This document shows, piece by piece, positions 1 to 8,650 of a stretch of 64,000 bases of DNA; position 1 is the stretch's first letter; every line of letters begins with the position of its first letter. Location of the stretch: positions 1-64,000 of the forward strand of contig NZ_BCUU01000006.1 in the NCBI RefSeq assembly GCF_001591385.1. The letters run 5' to 3'. Source of the DNA: Variovorax soli NBRC 106424. Lineage in GTDB: Bacteria > Pseudomonadota > Gammaproteobacteria > Burkholderiales > Burkholderiaceae_C. The notes below the pieces were generated by a model, which had not been told where the DNA came from, ran no database searches, and worked only from the letters and a program-made list of their open reading frames with translations. Both the position numbers and the translations under genes were made by a program.

Positions 1-270
1 TGCGCCCGAGGTCTTGGTGGCGTTCATGCGCTCGGCGATGACGATGGTGAGGATGTCGCCCACGTTGCGCGGGCGGTTGTCCTCGAACAGGCCGTTGCTG
101 CGCCCACCCCCCAGGAAGATGGAGCCGCTGCGGGACTGGCCGCGTGCGGCCATCTGCGCGTCGGCGCGGGCCGTCATCGGCTGCTGCGTGATCGGCTCGC
201 GCGGAATCTGCGTGCAGCCGACCGCGAGCAGCGCCGCCAGCGAAGCGAGGAGCCGCCTGACAAGGCTCAT
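1..270 (-). CDS. flgH: flagellar L-ring protein FlgH (5' part only)
   Basis: Only the N-terminal 90 residues lie in the window; the gene continues past position 1. FlgH is the outer-membrane lipoprotein that forms the L ring, the bushing around the flagellar rod. The start [19 protein letters not shown] has a lipoprotein signal with the lipobox ending at the Cys near residue 19. The family-typical [23 protein letters not shown] and IVIAERMNA segments follow. Its ATG overlaps the stop of flgG (ATGA), so the two are translationally coupled in the flgBCDEFGH operon. The frame is too short for the usual 60-residue cut but its identity is clear. Confidence 0.93.
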   Translation of the reverse strand, partial: MSLVRRLLASLAALLAVGCTQIPREPITQQPMTARADAQMAARGQSRSGSIFLGGGRSNGLFEDNRPRNVGDILTIVIAERMNATKTSGA

Positions 271-1049
271 AGCTGAGACAGCCGCTGCAGCATCTGGTCC
301 GACGCCTGCACCGCCTTGCTGTTGATCTCGTAGGAGCGCTGGGTGGCGATCATGTTGACCAGCTCTTCCACCACGTTCACGTTGGACGCTTCCACATAGC
401 CCTGGCTCAGGATGCCCGCGCCGTCCACGCCCGGGTTCACCTGGTTGGGCGCGCCGGACGAATCGGTTTCGGCATACAGGTTCTCGCCCAGGCTCTGCAG
501 GCCGGTCGGGTTCAGGAAGGTCGCCAGCTGCAGCTGCCCCACCTGCACCGTGTTGCTGCTGCCCGCCTGCGTGACCGACACCATGCCGTCGCGGCCGATG
601 GTGAGGCTGGTGGTGTTCTGCGGCAGCGTGATGGCCGGCTGGATGAGAAAGCCGCTGGCGGTCACCAGCTGGCCATCGGCGTCGGCCTGGAAGGAGCCGT
701 CGCGCGTGTAGGCGGTGGTGCCGTCGGGCATCTGGATCTGGAAGAAGCCCTGGCCGTTGATGGCCACGTCCTTCGGGTTCTCGGTCTTGGTGAGGTTGCC
801 CTGCGCATGAATGCGCTCGGTGGCCACCACGCGCACGCCGGTGCCCACCTGCAGGCCCGAAGGCAGGCGCGTCTGGTCCGAGGTCTGGCCGCCCACCTGG
901 CGCAGGTTCTGGTACATCAGGTCTTCGAACACCGCGCGGCTGCGCTTGAAGCCGGTGGTGCCGACGTTGGCCAGGTTGTTGGAGACGACGTCCAGCTGCG
1001 TCTGCTGCGCGTCCAGGCCGGTCTTGGCAATGCTGAGGGAACGGATCAT
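267..1049 (-). CDS. flgG: flagellar distal rod protein FlgG
   Basis: FlgG forms the distal rod that crosses the peptidoglycan and outer membrane. The 260-residue length is standard. The N-terminus ([20 protein letters not shown], then [18 protein letters not shown]) is the flagellar rod/hook signature with the SNNLANxxTxGFK motif. The C-terminus ([20 protein letters not shown] followed by [15 protein letters not shown]) is the conserved coiled-coil end shared by rod and hook proteins. It lies 35 bp after flgF and overlaps flgH by 4 bp. Confidence 0.97.
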   Translation of the reverse strand: MIRSLSIAKTGLDAQQTQLDVVSNNLANVGTTGFKRSRAVFEDLMYQNLRQVGGQTSDQTRLPSGLQVGTGVRVVATERIHAQGNLTKTENPKDVAINGQGFFQIQMPDGTTAYTRDGSFQADADGQLVTASGFLIQPAITLPQNTTSLTIGRDGMVSVTQAGSSNTVQVGQLQLATFLNPTGLQSLGENLYAETDSSGAPNQVNPGVDGAGILSQGYVEASNVNVVEELVNMIATQRSYEINSKAVQASDQMLQRLSQL

Positions 1050-1084
1050 GGGAAAGGATTTCTCTCGTTGTTGGGGGTTGCTGC

Positions 1085-1828
1085 TCAGCCGTAGGCGAGC
1101 AGCTTGTTGGCCGATTGCGCGCCTTCGTTGGCGCTCTGGATGGACTTCATCTGCAGCTCGAAGCGGCGGGCGTTGGAAATCATGTCCACCATCGCTTCGA
1201 CCGGGTTCACGTTGCTGCCCTCGATCACGCCGCTGACCAGGCGCACGGCCGGGTCGGCTTCGGCGGGCGGCAGCCCATCGCGCATGCGGAACAGGCCGTC
1301 GTCGCCGCGCACCAGGTCGGTGGTGGGCGGGTTGACCAGCTTGAGCCGGCCCACGTCGCCCACGCCGGTGAGCGGGTCGCCCATGCCGCGCGCGGTGACC
1401 AGGCCGTCGGCCCCCACCTGCGCCTCGGCGCCCGGCGGCACGGCCATCGGGCCGGCATCGCCCAGCACCGGCAGGCCGCCCATGGTGAGCAGCTGCCCGT
1501 CGGCGCCCACCTGCAGGTTGCCCACGCGGGTGTAGGCCTCGCTGCCGTCGGCGGCCTGCACCGCCAGCCAGCCCTCGCCCTGCACCGCCACGTCCAGCGC
1601 GCGGCCGGTGTCGGTGAGCTGGCCATGGCGGAAGTCGGCACCGGGCGTGGTGGCCACCACGAAGGCGCGGGTGCGCGCCTCTTCGCCCACCACCGGCACC
1701 GCGCGGAAGGCGTTGACCTGCGCCCGGAAGCCGGGCGTCGACACGTTCGCCATGTTGTGGGCCACCACGGCCTGCTGCTCCATGGCCTGTTTGGCGCCGC
1801 TCATGGCGACGTACAGCATGCGATCCAC
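1085..1828 (-). CDS. flgF: flagellar proximal rod protein FlgF
   Basis: FlgF is a proximal rod subunit. It begins [20 protein letters not shown] and carries the [17 protein letters not shown] version of the rod motif. It ends in the [20 protein letters not shown] heptad-rich helix. At 247 residues it matches the family. It sits between flgE and flgG, with 22 bp to flgE. FlgG is longer and has the [13 protein letters not shown] form, which separates the two paralogues. Confidence 0.95.
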   Translation of the reverse strand: MDRMLYVAMSGAKQAMEQQAVVAHNMANVSTPGFRAQVNAFRAVPVVGEEARTRAFVVATTPGADFRHGQLTDTGRALDVAVQGEGWLAVQAADGSEAYTRVGNLQVGADGQLLTMGGLPVLGDAGPMAVPPGAEAQVGADGLVTARGMGDPLTGVGDVGRLKLVNPPTTDLVRGDDGLFRMRDGLPPAEADPAVRLVSGVIEGSNVNPVEAMVDMISNARRFELQMKSIQSANEGAQSANKLLAYG

Positions 1829-1850
1829 TGCGCGCTCCTGTCCGGTCCGC

Positions 1851-3065
1851 TCAGCGGATGTTCATCAGGGTCTGCATGACCTGGTCCTGCGTCTTCACCG
1901 TCTGCGCGTTGGCCTGGTAGGTGCGCTGCGCGACGATGAGGTTGACCAGCTCGGAGGTCAGGTCCACGTTGGAGGACTCCAGCGCGCCCGAGGCCAGCGC
2001 CCCCTGCTTGGTGCCCGCGCCCGGCGTGCCGGTGAGCGGCTGGCCCGAGGCCAGCGTCTCGGCCCACACGTTGTCGCCCTTGGGCTCCAGGCCGTTGGGG
2101 TTGGCGAAGGAAGAGAGCACCACCTGGCCGAGCAGCTTGGTCTGCTCGTTGGAGTACTTGCCGGTGATGGTGCCGTCCTCGTTGATCGAGAAGGACGTGA
2201 GCTGGCCGGAGGTGTAGCCGTCCTGGCCCAGCTTGTTCACGGCGTTCACGTTGCCGAACTGGGTGGTGCCGCGCAGGTCCACGGCCATGTTCAGCGGCGC
2301 CGAGCCGTTGGGGAAGGTCAGCCCGGCGATGTTGAAGCCGCCGCTGGCCGGCGCGGTCATGTTGCCGTTGGCGTCGAAGCTCAGCGTGCTGATGGCCGCG
2401 CCGCCGTTGAGCGGCGCACCGTCCGCAGTGGCGTACACGTCCCAGGTGCCCGCGCCCGTCTTCACGAAAAAGGCGCCCAGCTCGTGCGGATTGCCCAGCG
2501 AGTCGTAGATGGGGCCGAGCGCGTTCGAATAGTTGTAGGTGCTCGAGTCGTTGGCGTCGAAGGGCGTGGCCGTGGGGGTCACGCTGCGCGAATCGAGGTT
2601 GAACTGCGCGTCGATCGCGGTGGTGGCGTTCGGGTTCATCGCCGCCGTCTGGATCTGCAGCGCGCCGGGCGTGCCGCCGTTGATGGTGCCGTTGGCCGAC
2701 ACGCCGTAGCCCGTCAGGCGCAGGCCGGCCGAGTTGACGATGAAGCCGTCCTTGTCGCGGGTGAACTGGCCGTTGCGCGAGTACATGACCTCGCCGCTTT
2801 CGCTGGCCAGGCGGAAGAACCCGTCGCCGTTGAGGATGGCCACGTCCAGCGGACGCGAGCTGGACTGCACCGACCCCTGCGCGAAGTTCTGCACCACGCC
2901 CGACACCGCAACGCCCAACCCGACGCGCGAGCCGGCGTACACGTCCGCAAAGGTGGCGGCGGCCGACTTGAAGCCGATGGTGCCGGAGTTGGCGATGTTG
3001 TTGCCGATGACGTCGAGGTTCGCGGCGGCGGCCGACAGGCCGCTGATGCCCTGGGAGAAGCTCAT
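1851..3065 (-). CDS. flgE: flagellar hook protein FlgE
   Basis: FlgE is the subunit of the hook, the flexible joint outside the cell. The N-terminus MSFSQGISGLSAAAANLDVI with GNNIANSGTIGFKS is the hook form of the rod/hook motif. The C-terminus has ESSNVDLTSELVNLIVAQRT followed by YQANAQTVKTQDQVMQTLMN. The 404-residue length fits a hook protein with central D1/D2 domains. It follows flgD by 61 bp, which is the usual order because FlgD caps hook assembly. Confidence 0.97.
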   Translation of the reverse strand: MSFSQGISGLSAAAANLDVIGNNIANSGTIGFKSAAATFADVYAGSRVGLGVAVSGVVQNFAQGSVQSSSRPLDVAILNGDGFFRLASESGEVMYSRNGQFTRDKDGFIVNSAGLRLTGYGVSANGTINGGTPGALQIQTAAMNPNATTAIDAQFNLDSRSVTPTATPFDANDSSTYNYSNALGPIYDSLGNPHELGAFFVKTGAGTWDVYATADGAPLNGGAAISTLSFDANGNMTAPASGGFNIAGLTFPNGSAPLNMAVDLRGTTQFGNVNAVNKLGQDGYTSGQLTSFSINEDGTITGKYSNEQTKLLGQVVLSSFANPNGLEPKGDNVWAETLASGQPLTGTPGAGTKQGALASGALESSNVDLTSELVNLIVAQRTYQANAQTVKTQDQVMQTLMNIR

Positions 3066-3126
3066 GTGTGGTTCCTTGGGTTCTGTTCTGTTCGGTTCGG
3101 GAGAAGAAATGAGAAGCGGCGCGGCC

Positions 3127-3804
3127 TCAGAGGAACATGCGCACGTCCGCCAGGCCGATGCTTCGGCCGGCCGTGAGCTCCAGCGCCACGCTGCCGCCGC
3201 TTTGCTTGACGGCCGCCACCTGCGAGAAGCTCAGCGCCGTGGCGTTGACCGCCACGCCGCCGTTGGCGGCCACCACGCTGTAGCGGTAGCTGCCCTCGGC
3301 CACGGCATCGCCGGCGTCGTTCTTGCCGTCCCAGGTGACGCCGTTCACGCCCGAAGGCAGGGTGCCCAGCTCCATGGTGCGGACGGTCTTGCCGGCGGCG
3401 TCGGTGACGACCACCTTCACATCGGAGGCGGACGACGGCAGCTCCACCGCAAAGGGCACGGCCGCCTGGTCCTTGGACACGGTCAGCTCGTTGCCCGGCG
3501 AGAGCACCGAGTAGCCGATCATCGAGGCGGCCTGCAGCACCTGGCTGGCGCTGCTCTGGCTCACCAGGCCCGACAGGGCGCTGTTGAGCTTCTCGATGCC
3601 GCTCACCGTGCTCATCTGCGCCAGCTGCGAAGTGAGCTCGGCGTTTTCCATGGGGTTGAGCGGATCCTGGTTGTTGAGCTGCGTCACCAGCAGCTTGAGA
3701 AAGCGCTGCTCGATGTCGGCGCTGGAGGTGGCGTTGCCCATGGCCGCTGCCGCCGCGTTGGCGGAGGCAGCGGATGCGGCGGAAGTGGTGTCGCTGACGG
3801 CCAT
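3127..3804 (-). CDS. flgD: flagellar hook-cap scaffold FlgD
   Basis: FlgD is the hook-capping protein needed for FlgE polymerisation and is absent from the finished flagellum. The Ala/Ser-rich start is followed by the conserved RFLKLLVTQLNNQDPLNPME segment near residues 30-50 and AELTSQLAQMSTVSGIEKLN. Later come the family FlgD Ig-like repeats (around residues 110-190, with WDGKNDAGDAVAEGSYRY). Length is 225 residues. It lies between flgC and flgE in the operon. Confidence 0.95.
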   Translation of the reverse strand: MAVSDTTSAASAASANAAAAAMGNATSSADIEQRFLKLLVTQLNNQDPLNPMENAELTSQLAQMSTVSGIEKLNSALSGLVSQSSASQVLQAASMIGYSVLSPGNELTVSKDQAAVPFAVELPSSASDVKVVVTDAAGKTVRTMELGTLPSGVNGVTWDGKNDAGDAVAEGSYRYSVVAANGGVAVNATALSFSQVAAVKQSGGSVALELTAGRSIGLADVRMFL

Positions 3805-3880
3805 GACGAAAAAGGCTCCTCGGGCCCGCGCTCACGGCGGGCGTTGAAACAGGTGATCTGAAAAAGGGACGGCCGGGCCG

Positions 3881-4282
3881 CTACTGCCCGACGCTGAGCG
3901 TCTTGACCATCAGCGTCTTGGCGGTGTTGAGCACCTCGACGTTGGCCTGGTAGCTGCGCGATGCGGAGATCATGTTGGTCATCTCCTCCACCACGTTCAC
4001 GTTGGGCAGGCTCACATAGCCCTCGGCATTGGCATGCGGGTTCTTCGGGTCGTACACGGTGCGCAGGGGCGAGGCATCCTCCACCACCGAGGCCACGCGC
4101 ACGCCGCCCACGTCGTCGCGCGAGTCGGCATCCACCTGGAAGACCACCTGCCTGGCGCGGTAGGGCTGGCCGTCGGGGCCGGCCACGCTGTCGGCGTTGG
4201 CCATGTTGCTGGCCGTGACGTTCATGCGCTGCGACTGCGCCGCCATGGCGGAGCCGGCAACGTGGAAGATGTTCATGGGCAT
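3881..4282 (-). CDS. flgC: flagellar proximal rod protein FlgC
   Basis: FlgC is a proximal rod protein. It has the [12 protein letters not shown] rod motif near residues 22-33 and the C-terminal [20 protein letters not shown] heptads. The 133-residue length is normal. Two in-frame ATGs lie close together (4282 and 4276). The AAGGA element upstream is spaced for the first, so that start is used. It follows flgB by 21 bp. Confidence 0.95.
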   Translation of the reverse strand: MPMNIFHVAGSAMAAQSQRMNVTASNMANADSVAGPDGQPYRARQVVFQVDADSRDDVGGVRVASVVEDASPLRTVYDPKNPHANAEGYVSLPNVNVVEEMTNMISASRSYQANVEVLNTAKTLMVKTLSVGQ

Positions 4283-4303
4283 GGGGCCTGGGTCCTTGCT
4301 TTG

Positions 4304-4711
4304 TTATTGCTGCACGGCGGCCAGCAGCGTCTTGATCTTGGAACCCAGCACCGTCAGGTTGGATTCGTAGCGCAGCGCGTTGTCGGCGAAGTTGACGCGC
4401 TCGGCATCCATTTCCACCGTGTTGCCGTCGATGCTCGACTGCGAAGGCACGCGATACAGCAGGTCGTGGTCGGGCATGCTGGCGGCCTGCCCGGCCAGGT
4501 GGCGCGCGGAGGTGGTGGACAGCGAGAAGGAATCCGACCTGCGGCCCTGCTCCACCGCCTGGCTCAGGCGGCTGGCGAAGTCGAAGTCGCGCGCCTTGTA
4601 GTTGGGCGTGTCGGCGTGGGCGATGTTGGCGGCCAGCACCTCCTGGCGCTGCACGCGCAGGTTGAGCGCCTCGCGCTGAAAGCCCAGCGCCGCATCCAGC
4701 TTGTCGATCAT
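4304..4711 (-). CDS. flgB: flagellar proximal rod protein FlgB
   Basis: FlgB is the first rod gene of the operon. The start MIDKLDAALGFQREALNLRV was chosen over an ATG 30 bp upstream because AGGATGGAG lies just ahead of it and homologues start there. The family pattern AANIAHADTPNYKARDFDF follows near residues 29-47. Length is 135 residues. The 178 bp between this start and flgA must hold the operon promoter, but no clear sigma-70 or sigma-28 box was found there. Confidence 0.95.
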   Translation of the reverse strand: MIDKLDAALGFQREALNLRVQRQEVLAANIAHADTPNYKARDFDFASRLSQAVEQGRRSDSFSLSTTSARHLAGQAASMPDHDLLYRVPSQSSIDGNTVEMDAERVNFADNALRYESNLTVLGSKIKTLLAAVQQ

Positions 4712-4888
4712 GAAAGCTCCATCCTTTTGGCGACGCCACACCCGGCGGGGGCTGGCGACAGATGGAAAGCAAGTCTATGCACGAGGCGCGTTCGCAATGG
4801 GCCGAACAGCGGGGGGTTTGGCCTGCACTTCATCACTTCCGGCGCGGGGCTGCATTCCTAGAATGACCGCACCGACCCCGGGGTCCCA

Positions 4889-5608
4889 ATGCACGACTAC
4901 ACGCTTCGTATTCAGATTCGCCGCCTGGCACTTGCCGTGGCGACCATGGCCGTGGTTGCCGGTCCGGGCGCGGCCGTGGCCGGCCAGCCGGCCGAACCGC
5001 TGCCCGAGGCCAGCCGGCTGGCCATCGAACGCCTGGTGCAGACCCAGTCCAGGGGCCTGCCCGGCGAGATCTCCCTGCAGTTGCTGGCCGCGCGCAACCT
5101 GCCGCCCTGCGACGCGCCCGAGGCCTTCCTGGCGCCGGGCACCGAACTGCGCGGGCGCATCTCGATCGGCCTGCGCTGCGTGTCGCCGGCCCCCTGGAAG
5201 CGCTTCGTGCAGGCTTATGTCGGCGTGCAGGGCCGCTACTACGTCGCGGCGCAACCCATCGAAGCCGGCCAGCCGCTGGGCCCGGCGGACATCAGCGAAC
5301 GCCGTGGCGACCTGGCCGCCCTGCCCCGCTCGGTGGTGACGGACCCCTCGGCCCTGCATGGCGTGGTGTCGGCCAACCGCATCGCCGCCGGTGCGCCGCT
5401 GCGCAAGGAGCTGCTGCGCGGCACGGTCGTCATCCAGCAGGGGCAGACGGTGAAGGTGGTGGCGCAGGGCGCGGGCTTTTCGGTGAGCACCGAGGGCCGC
5501 GCCATGACCCGCGCCGAGGTGGGCGCCACCGTGCAGGCCAAGACGCGCGACGGGCGCCTGGTGAGCGGCATTGCCGACCAGGAGGGGCAGATCCGGCTGG
5601 CCCAGTAG
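4889..5608 (+). CDS. flgA: flagellar P-ring chaperone FlgA
   Basis: FlgA is the periplasmic chaperone for P-ring assembly by FlgI. Residues 1 to about 33 form a signal peptide (LALAVATMAVVAGPGAAVAG). The C-terminal half (from about residue 115) has the SAF/FlgA fold: YVAAQPIEAGQPLGPADISE, RIAAGAPLRKELL and QGQTVKVVAQGAGFSVS. Length is 239 residues. It is divergent from flgB and is followed by flgM and flgN, the usual betaproteobacterial order. Confidence 0.93.
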   Translation: MHDYTLRIQIRRLALAVATMAVVAGPGAAVAGQPAEPLPEASRLAIERLVQTQSRGLPGEISLQLLAARNLPPCDAPEAFLAPGTELRGRISIGLRCVSPAPWKRFVQAYVGVQGRYYVAAQPIEAGQPLGPADISERRGDLAALPRSVVTDPSALHGVVSANRIAAGAPLRKELLRGTVVIQQGQTVKVVAQGAGFSVSTEGRAMTRAEVGATVQAKTRDGRLVSGIADQEGQIRLAQ

Positions 5609-5616
5609 GCGCTCCC

Positions 5617-5643
5617 TAAATTTTCGCCAAAGGCTGCCGATAA
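5617..5643 (+). promoter_or_regulatory. FliA (sigma-28) promoter of flgM
   Basis: TAAA at 5617-5620, exactly 15 bases, then GCCGATAA at 5636-5643. This matches the enterobacterial FliA consensus TAAA-N15-GCCGATAA without a mismatch. It lies 25 bp before the flgM start, so flgM (and flgN) should have a class III transcript in addition to any read-through from flgA. Confidence 0.88.
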
Positions 5644-5668
5644 AAGGGGCAGCCCTCTAGGAACCATC

Positions 5669-5959
5669 TTGAAAATCGATCCACCTGCCCCGCCGGCCGT
5701 TCTCTTCACCCGCCCCGCCAAGGGCGGCAGTGCCACCGCGGCCCCCGCCGACGCCGCATCGTCCCCCAAGGAGGCCGCCGCCTCCGGCCAGGTCCGCCTG
5801 CTGCCCAGCGTGGCCGGCGGCAGCGACTTCGATGCGGCCCGCGTGGCCGCCATCCGCGAAGACATCCGGGCCGGCCGCTACCAGGTCAACCCGGAGCGCA
5901 TCGCCGACGGCCTGATCGACAGCGTGCGCGACCTGCTGAACGGGAAGAAGCCGTCATGA
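5669..5959 (+). CDS. flgM: anti-sigma-28 factor FlgM
   Basis: FlgM binds and inhibits FliA until the hook is complete and FlgM is exported. The C-terminal half (FDAARVAAIREDIRAGRYQV then NPERIADGLIDSVRDLL) is the FliA-binding helix region. The start is a TTG (LKIDPP read as MKIDPP), preceded by AGGAACC; no ATG fits. Length is 96 residues. It has its own FliA promoter 25 bp upstream, which gives the usual feedback loop, and its end overlaps flgN (ATGA). Confidence 0.93.
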   Translation: MKIDPPAPPAVLFTRPAKGGSATAAPADAASSPKEAAASGQVRLLPSVAGGSDFDAARVAAIREDIRAGRYQVNPERIADGLIDSVRDLLNGKKPS

Positions 5960-6411
5960 GCGCATTGCTGCAACAGCTGCGTGCGGAAAGCGCGGCCATC
6001 GAGCAGTTCATCGCCGTGCTCGGCCAGGAGGAGCAGGCCATGGTCGGCGGCCGCTTTTCCGAGCTGCCCGCCATCACCAGCCGCAAGGCCGACATGCAAA
6101 AGCGCGTGACCGAGCTGGACCATCAGCGCGAAGCCCTGCAGCAGGCGCTGGGCTTCGCGGCCGGGCGCGCCGGCGCCGATGCGGCAGCCGCCGCCCAGGG
6201 CGAGGAAGTGCAGGCGGCCTGGACGCATCTGCTCGACCTGGCGGCCCAGGCCCAGGCCGGCAACCGCCGCAATGCGTCGATCGTCTTCACCCACCTGGAT
6301 TTCACGCAGAATGCACTGCGCTTCCTGCGCGCCAGCGGCCAGCTCTTCTACGGGCCGGACGGCGCGCGCCGCGCCGCCCCCGGGGCCGGCAACCGCCTGG
6401 CGATGGGCTGA
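5956..6411 (+). CDS. flgN: flagellar export chaperone FlgN
   Basis: FlgN is the cytoplasmic chaperone for the hook-filament junction proteins FlgK and FlgL. The 151-residue protein is mostly helical and carries the family pattern LRAESAAIEQFIAVLGQEEQ near the N-terminus and QNALRFLRAS near residue 118. It overlaps flgM by 4 bp. Position in the cluster supports the call as much as the sequence does. Confidence 0.88.
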   Translation: MSALLQQLRAESAAIEQFIAVLGQEEQAMVGGRFSELPAITSRKADMQKRVTELDHQREALQQALGFAAGRAGADAAAAAQGEEVQAAWTHLLDLAAQAQAGNRRNASIVFTHLDFTQNALRFLRASGQLFYGPDGARRAAPGAGNRLAMG

Positions 6412-6437
6412 AGCCCACCGCGGCACCTCATGCCAGG

Positions 6438-6461
6438 CTCCTGACAGGGCGTTGTCAGGAG
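6438..6461 (+). terminator. stem-loop after flgN
   Basis: A perfect 9-bp stem (CTCCTGACA, 6-base loop GGGCGT, TGTCAGGAG) lies 27 bp after the flgN stop. There is no T tract, so it may be an RNA-stabilising hairpin or a weak terminator. Confidence 0.45.
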
Positions 6462-6525
6462 GCCGGCCGGATGATCATGATCGCGCTGCCAAGCAGCCGC
6501 ACACATCATTCAAGGAGACCCCGGC

Positions 6526-6930
6526 ATGAAAAAGACCTACCACGGCAGCTGCCACTGCGGCGCCGTCCGCTACGAAGCCGACATCGACCTGGCGGCCGGC
6601 ACCGGCAAGTGCAACTGCAGCATCTGCACCAAGACCCGCAACTGGGGCGCCACCATCAAGCCCGGGGACTTCCGCCTGCTGGCCGGCGAGGAAGCCCTGA
6701 GCGACTACCAGTTCGGCACCGAGAGCTGCCACCACCTCTTCTGCAAGCACTGCGGCGTGCGCCCCTTCGGCCGGGGCTACATCGAGCAGATCGGCGGCGA
6801 CTACGTGTCGGTGCAACTGGGCACGCTGGACGACGCGGAGCCGCAGGAGCTCATCGCCGCACCGGTGCACTACTCGGACGGGCGCAACAACGCGTGGTGG
6901 AACGCGCCCGGCGAGACGCGGCACCTGTAG
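6526..6930 (+). CDS. GFA (glutathione-dependent formaldehyde-activating) family protein
   Basis: A small zinc protein of the GFA/CENP-V fold. The zinc ligands are visible as [10 protein letters not shown] (residues 5-14), KCNCSICTK (about 31-39) and [10 protein letters not shown] (about 73-82). The 134-residue length is normal. An AAGGAGACC ribosome-binding site precedes the ATG. Members of this family are rarely true formaldehyde-activating enzymes, so the substrate is unknown. It stands alone between flgN and the AbiE module. Confidence 0.85.
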   Translation: MKKTYHGSCHCGAVRYEADIDLAAGTGKCNCSICTKTRNWGATIKPGDFRLLAGEEALSDYQFGTESCHHLFCKHCGVRPFGRGYIEQIGGDYVSVQLGTLDDAEPQELIAAPVHYSDGRNNAWWNAPGETRHL

Positions 6931-6984
6931 GCCTTCAATTCTCTTGGTCTGTGTTTTTCGGTGGAATCTTTGGTGCGCCCGAAT

Positions 6985-7012
6985 TGTCAGAAACAGTGAT
7001 AATATTCTGACA
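6985..7012 (+). promoter_or_regulatory. inverted-repeat operator of the AbiE module
   Basis: TGTCAGAA (6985-6992) and TTCTGACA (7005-7012) form a perfect 8-bp inverted repeat with a 12-bp AT-rich spacer that holds GATAAT/TAATAT, a likely -10 region. It ends 14 bp before the antitoxin ATG. AbiEi antitoxins are known to repress their own operon by binding inverted repeats, so this is the expected autoregulatory site. Confidence 0.6.
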
Positions 7013-7026
7013 TCATATCCAAGACC

Positions 7027-7623
7027 ATGAGCACGCTTCCCGCTTCAATCCTGGCGCATGCCCAGTCCCTGCCCGAGGGGGGCGTGCTCTCGCCCAAGGA
7101 ATTCCTGCACCTCGGGAGCCGCGCGGCCGTCGATCAGGCGTTGTCCAGGCTCACCAAGGGAGGCAAGCTGCTGCGTGCCGCGCGCGGCACCTATGTGATG
7201 CCGGTATCCGGCCGCTTCGGAACCCGTGCGCCCGCTCCGGAAAAGGTCGTGGAGGCGCTGGCCAGCCAGAGCGGAGAAGTCGTGACGCCGCATGGGGCCA
7301 ATGCAGCCAACGCACTGGGCCTCACGCAACAGGTGCCGATCCGGGAGGTCTACCTGACCTCCGGGCGAACGCGCAAGCTCAAGCTCGGCCGCTCGGAGGT
7401 CACGGTCAGGCACGCACCACGTTGGATGCTGGCCTTGGGCGCCGGGCCGGCAGGGGCTGCCGTGCGCGCGCTCGCGTGGATGGGACCTGCCCACGTGGCC
7501 AGGTCGCTGGCCGCCCTCCATCGCACCTTGCCCACCGCAGAATGGCAGACCTTGATTTCGGCACGCGCCACGCTGCCATCGTGGATGGCCAAGGCGATCG
7601 GCGAGGAAGCCGTTCGTGCCTGA
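7027..7623 (+). CDS. type IV toxin-antitoxin antitoxin, AbiEi family
   Basis: Residues 20-60 form a winged-helix DNA-binding domain (VDQALSRLTKGGKLLRAARG then TYVMP). The rest matches the AbiEi/DUF6088 C-terminal region (PHGANAANALGLTQQVPIRE, LTSGRTRKLKLG). Length is 198 residues. AbiEi proteins repress their operon and counter the toxin without binding it directly. The gene overlaps the toxin gene by 8 bp and has an inverted repeat at its promoter. Confidence 0.85.
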   Translation: MSTLPASILAHAQSLPEGGVLSPKEFLHLGSRAAVDQALSRLTKGGKLLRAARGTYVMPVSGRFGTRAPAPEKVVEALASQSGEVVTPHGANAANALGLTQQVPIREVYLTSGRTRKLKLGRSEVTVRHAPRWMLALGAGPAGAAVRALAWMGPAHVARSLAALHRTLPTAEWQTLISARATLPSWMAKAIGEEAVRA

Positions 7624-8650
7624 GTCCTTCTTCGCGCTTTCCAGGCAGGACCAGGGCGAAGTACTCGAGCAGGCCCGCGAGAACACGGGCCGTCCGACGC
7701 ATCTGCTCGAAAAGGATGTCTGGGTCGTGTGGACGCTCGGCGCCCTGTTCGGCTCGGCCTCTCCCCTGGCGGCCGACCTGACGTTCAAGGGCGGTACATC
7801 CCTGTCGAAGGCCCACCGGATCATCGATCGCTTTTCCGAGGACATCGACCTCACCTTCGACATCCGCAAGCTCATCGCAGATCTCACCGGCGGGGAGCAA
7901 TTTCTGCCTACCAGCCGAAGCCAGAGCGCCAAGTGGACCAAGGCCGTTCGGGATCGGCTGCCCGGCTGGATCGAGAACGACGTCATGCCACTTCTTCGGT
8001 CCGCGCTGGAGCGATCGAAGCTCGACGCCACGCTGGAAATGGCCGGCGCTGAACAGGACAAGCTGCTGCTGCGCTATCCGGCCATCAAGCAAGGCACCGG
8101 CTATGTGCAGCCCGTCATCGCCCTGGAATTCGGCGGCCGCGCAACCGGCGAACCACGCCAGCCCGTGCCGATAGCATGCGACATGGCGGGGCACGTCGAT
8201 GGCGTGAGCTTCCCCGTCGCTACGCCAGTGGTGATGAGCGTCGCGCGCACCTTCTGGGAAAAGGCGACGGCCACGCATGTCTACTGCGCCCAAGGCCGGA
8301 TCCGCGGCGAACGGTATTCACGGCACTGGCACGACCTGGCCGCCATCATGCGCAGCGCCCACTTCGACACAGTCCTGCGGGATCGAGAAGTCGCCCAGGC
8401 TGTCGCCGAACACAAGTCGCACTTCTTCAGCGAGAAGAAAGCTGGCGGCGAAATCATCGACTACGCCGCAGCGGTCCGAGGCGAATTGCAGATCGTGCCC
8501 CAAGGCCCGGCGCGCGACGCGCTCTCGGCAGACTACGCGCAGATGCTCGAAGACGAAGTCATGGTCGGCAATGCGATGGGCTTCGACGAACTGATGCAGG
8601 CTTGCGCCGAGCTCTGCGCGCGGGCCAATGCCGCAGCCGCAGCGAACTAG
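7616..8650 (+). CDS. type IV toxin-antitoxin toxin, AbiEii nucleotidyltransferase
   Basis: A 344-residue member of the AbiEii/PF08843 family. The nucleotidyltransferase signature is FKGGTSLSKAHRIIDRFSED (GG-T-S-K, residues 58-77), followed by the acidic pair of IDLTFD (residues 78-83). The start is a GTG at 7616 inside the end of the antitoxin gene. Related toxins transfer nucleotides to tRNA (shown for MenT) or, in AbiE, bind GTP and halt growth during phage infection. Its stop region overlaps the end of the convergent GNAT gene by 4 bp. Confidence 0.87.
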   Translation: MPESFFALSRQDQGEVLEQARENTGRPTHLLEKDVWVVWTLGALFGSASPLAADLTFKGGTSLSKAHRIIDRFSEDIDLTFDIRKLIADLTGGEQFLPTSRSQSAKWTKAVRDRLPGWIENDVMPLLRSALERSKLDATLEMAGAEQDKLLLRYPAIKQGTGYVQPVIALEFGGRATGEPRQPVPIACDMAGHVDGVSFPVATPVVMSVARTFWEKATATHVYCAQGRIRGERYSRHWHDLAAIMRSAHFDTVLRDREVAQAVAEHKSHFFSEKKAGGEIIDYAAAVRGELQIVPQGPARDALSADYAQMLEDEVMVGNAMGFDELMQACAELCARANAAAAAN

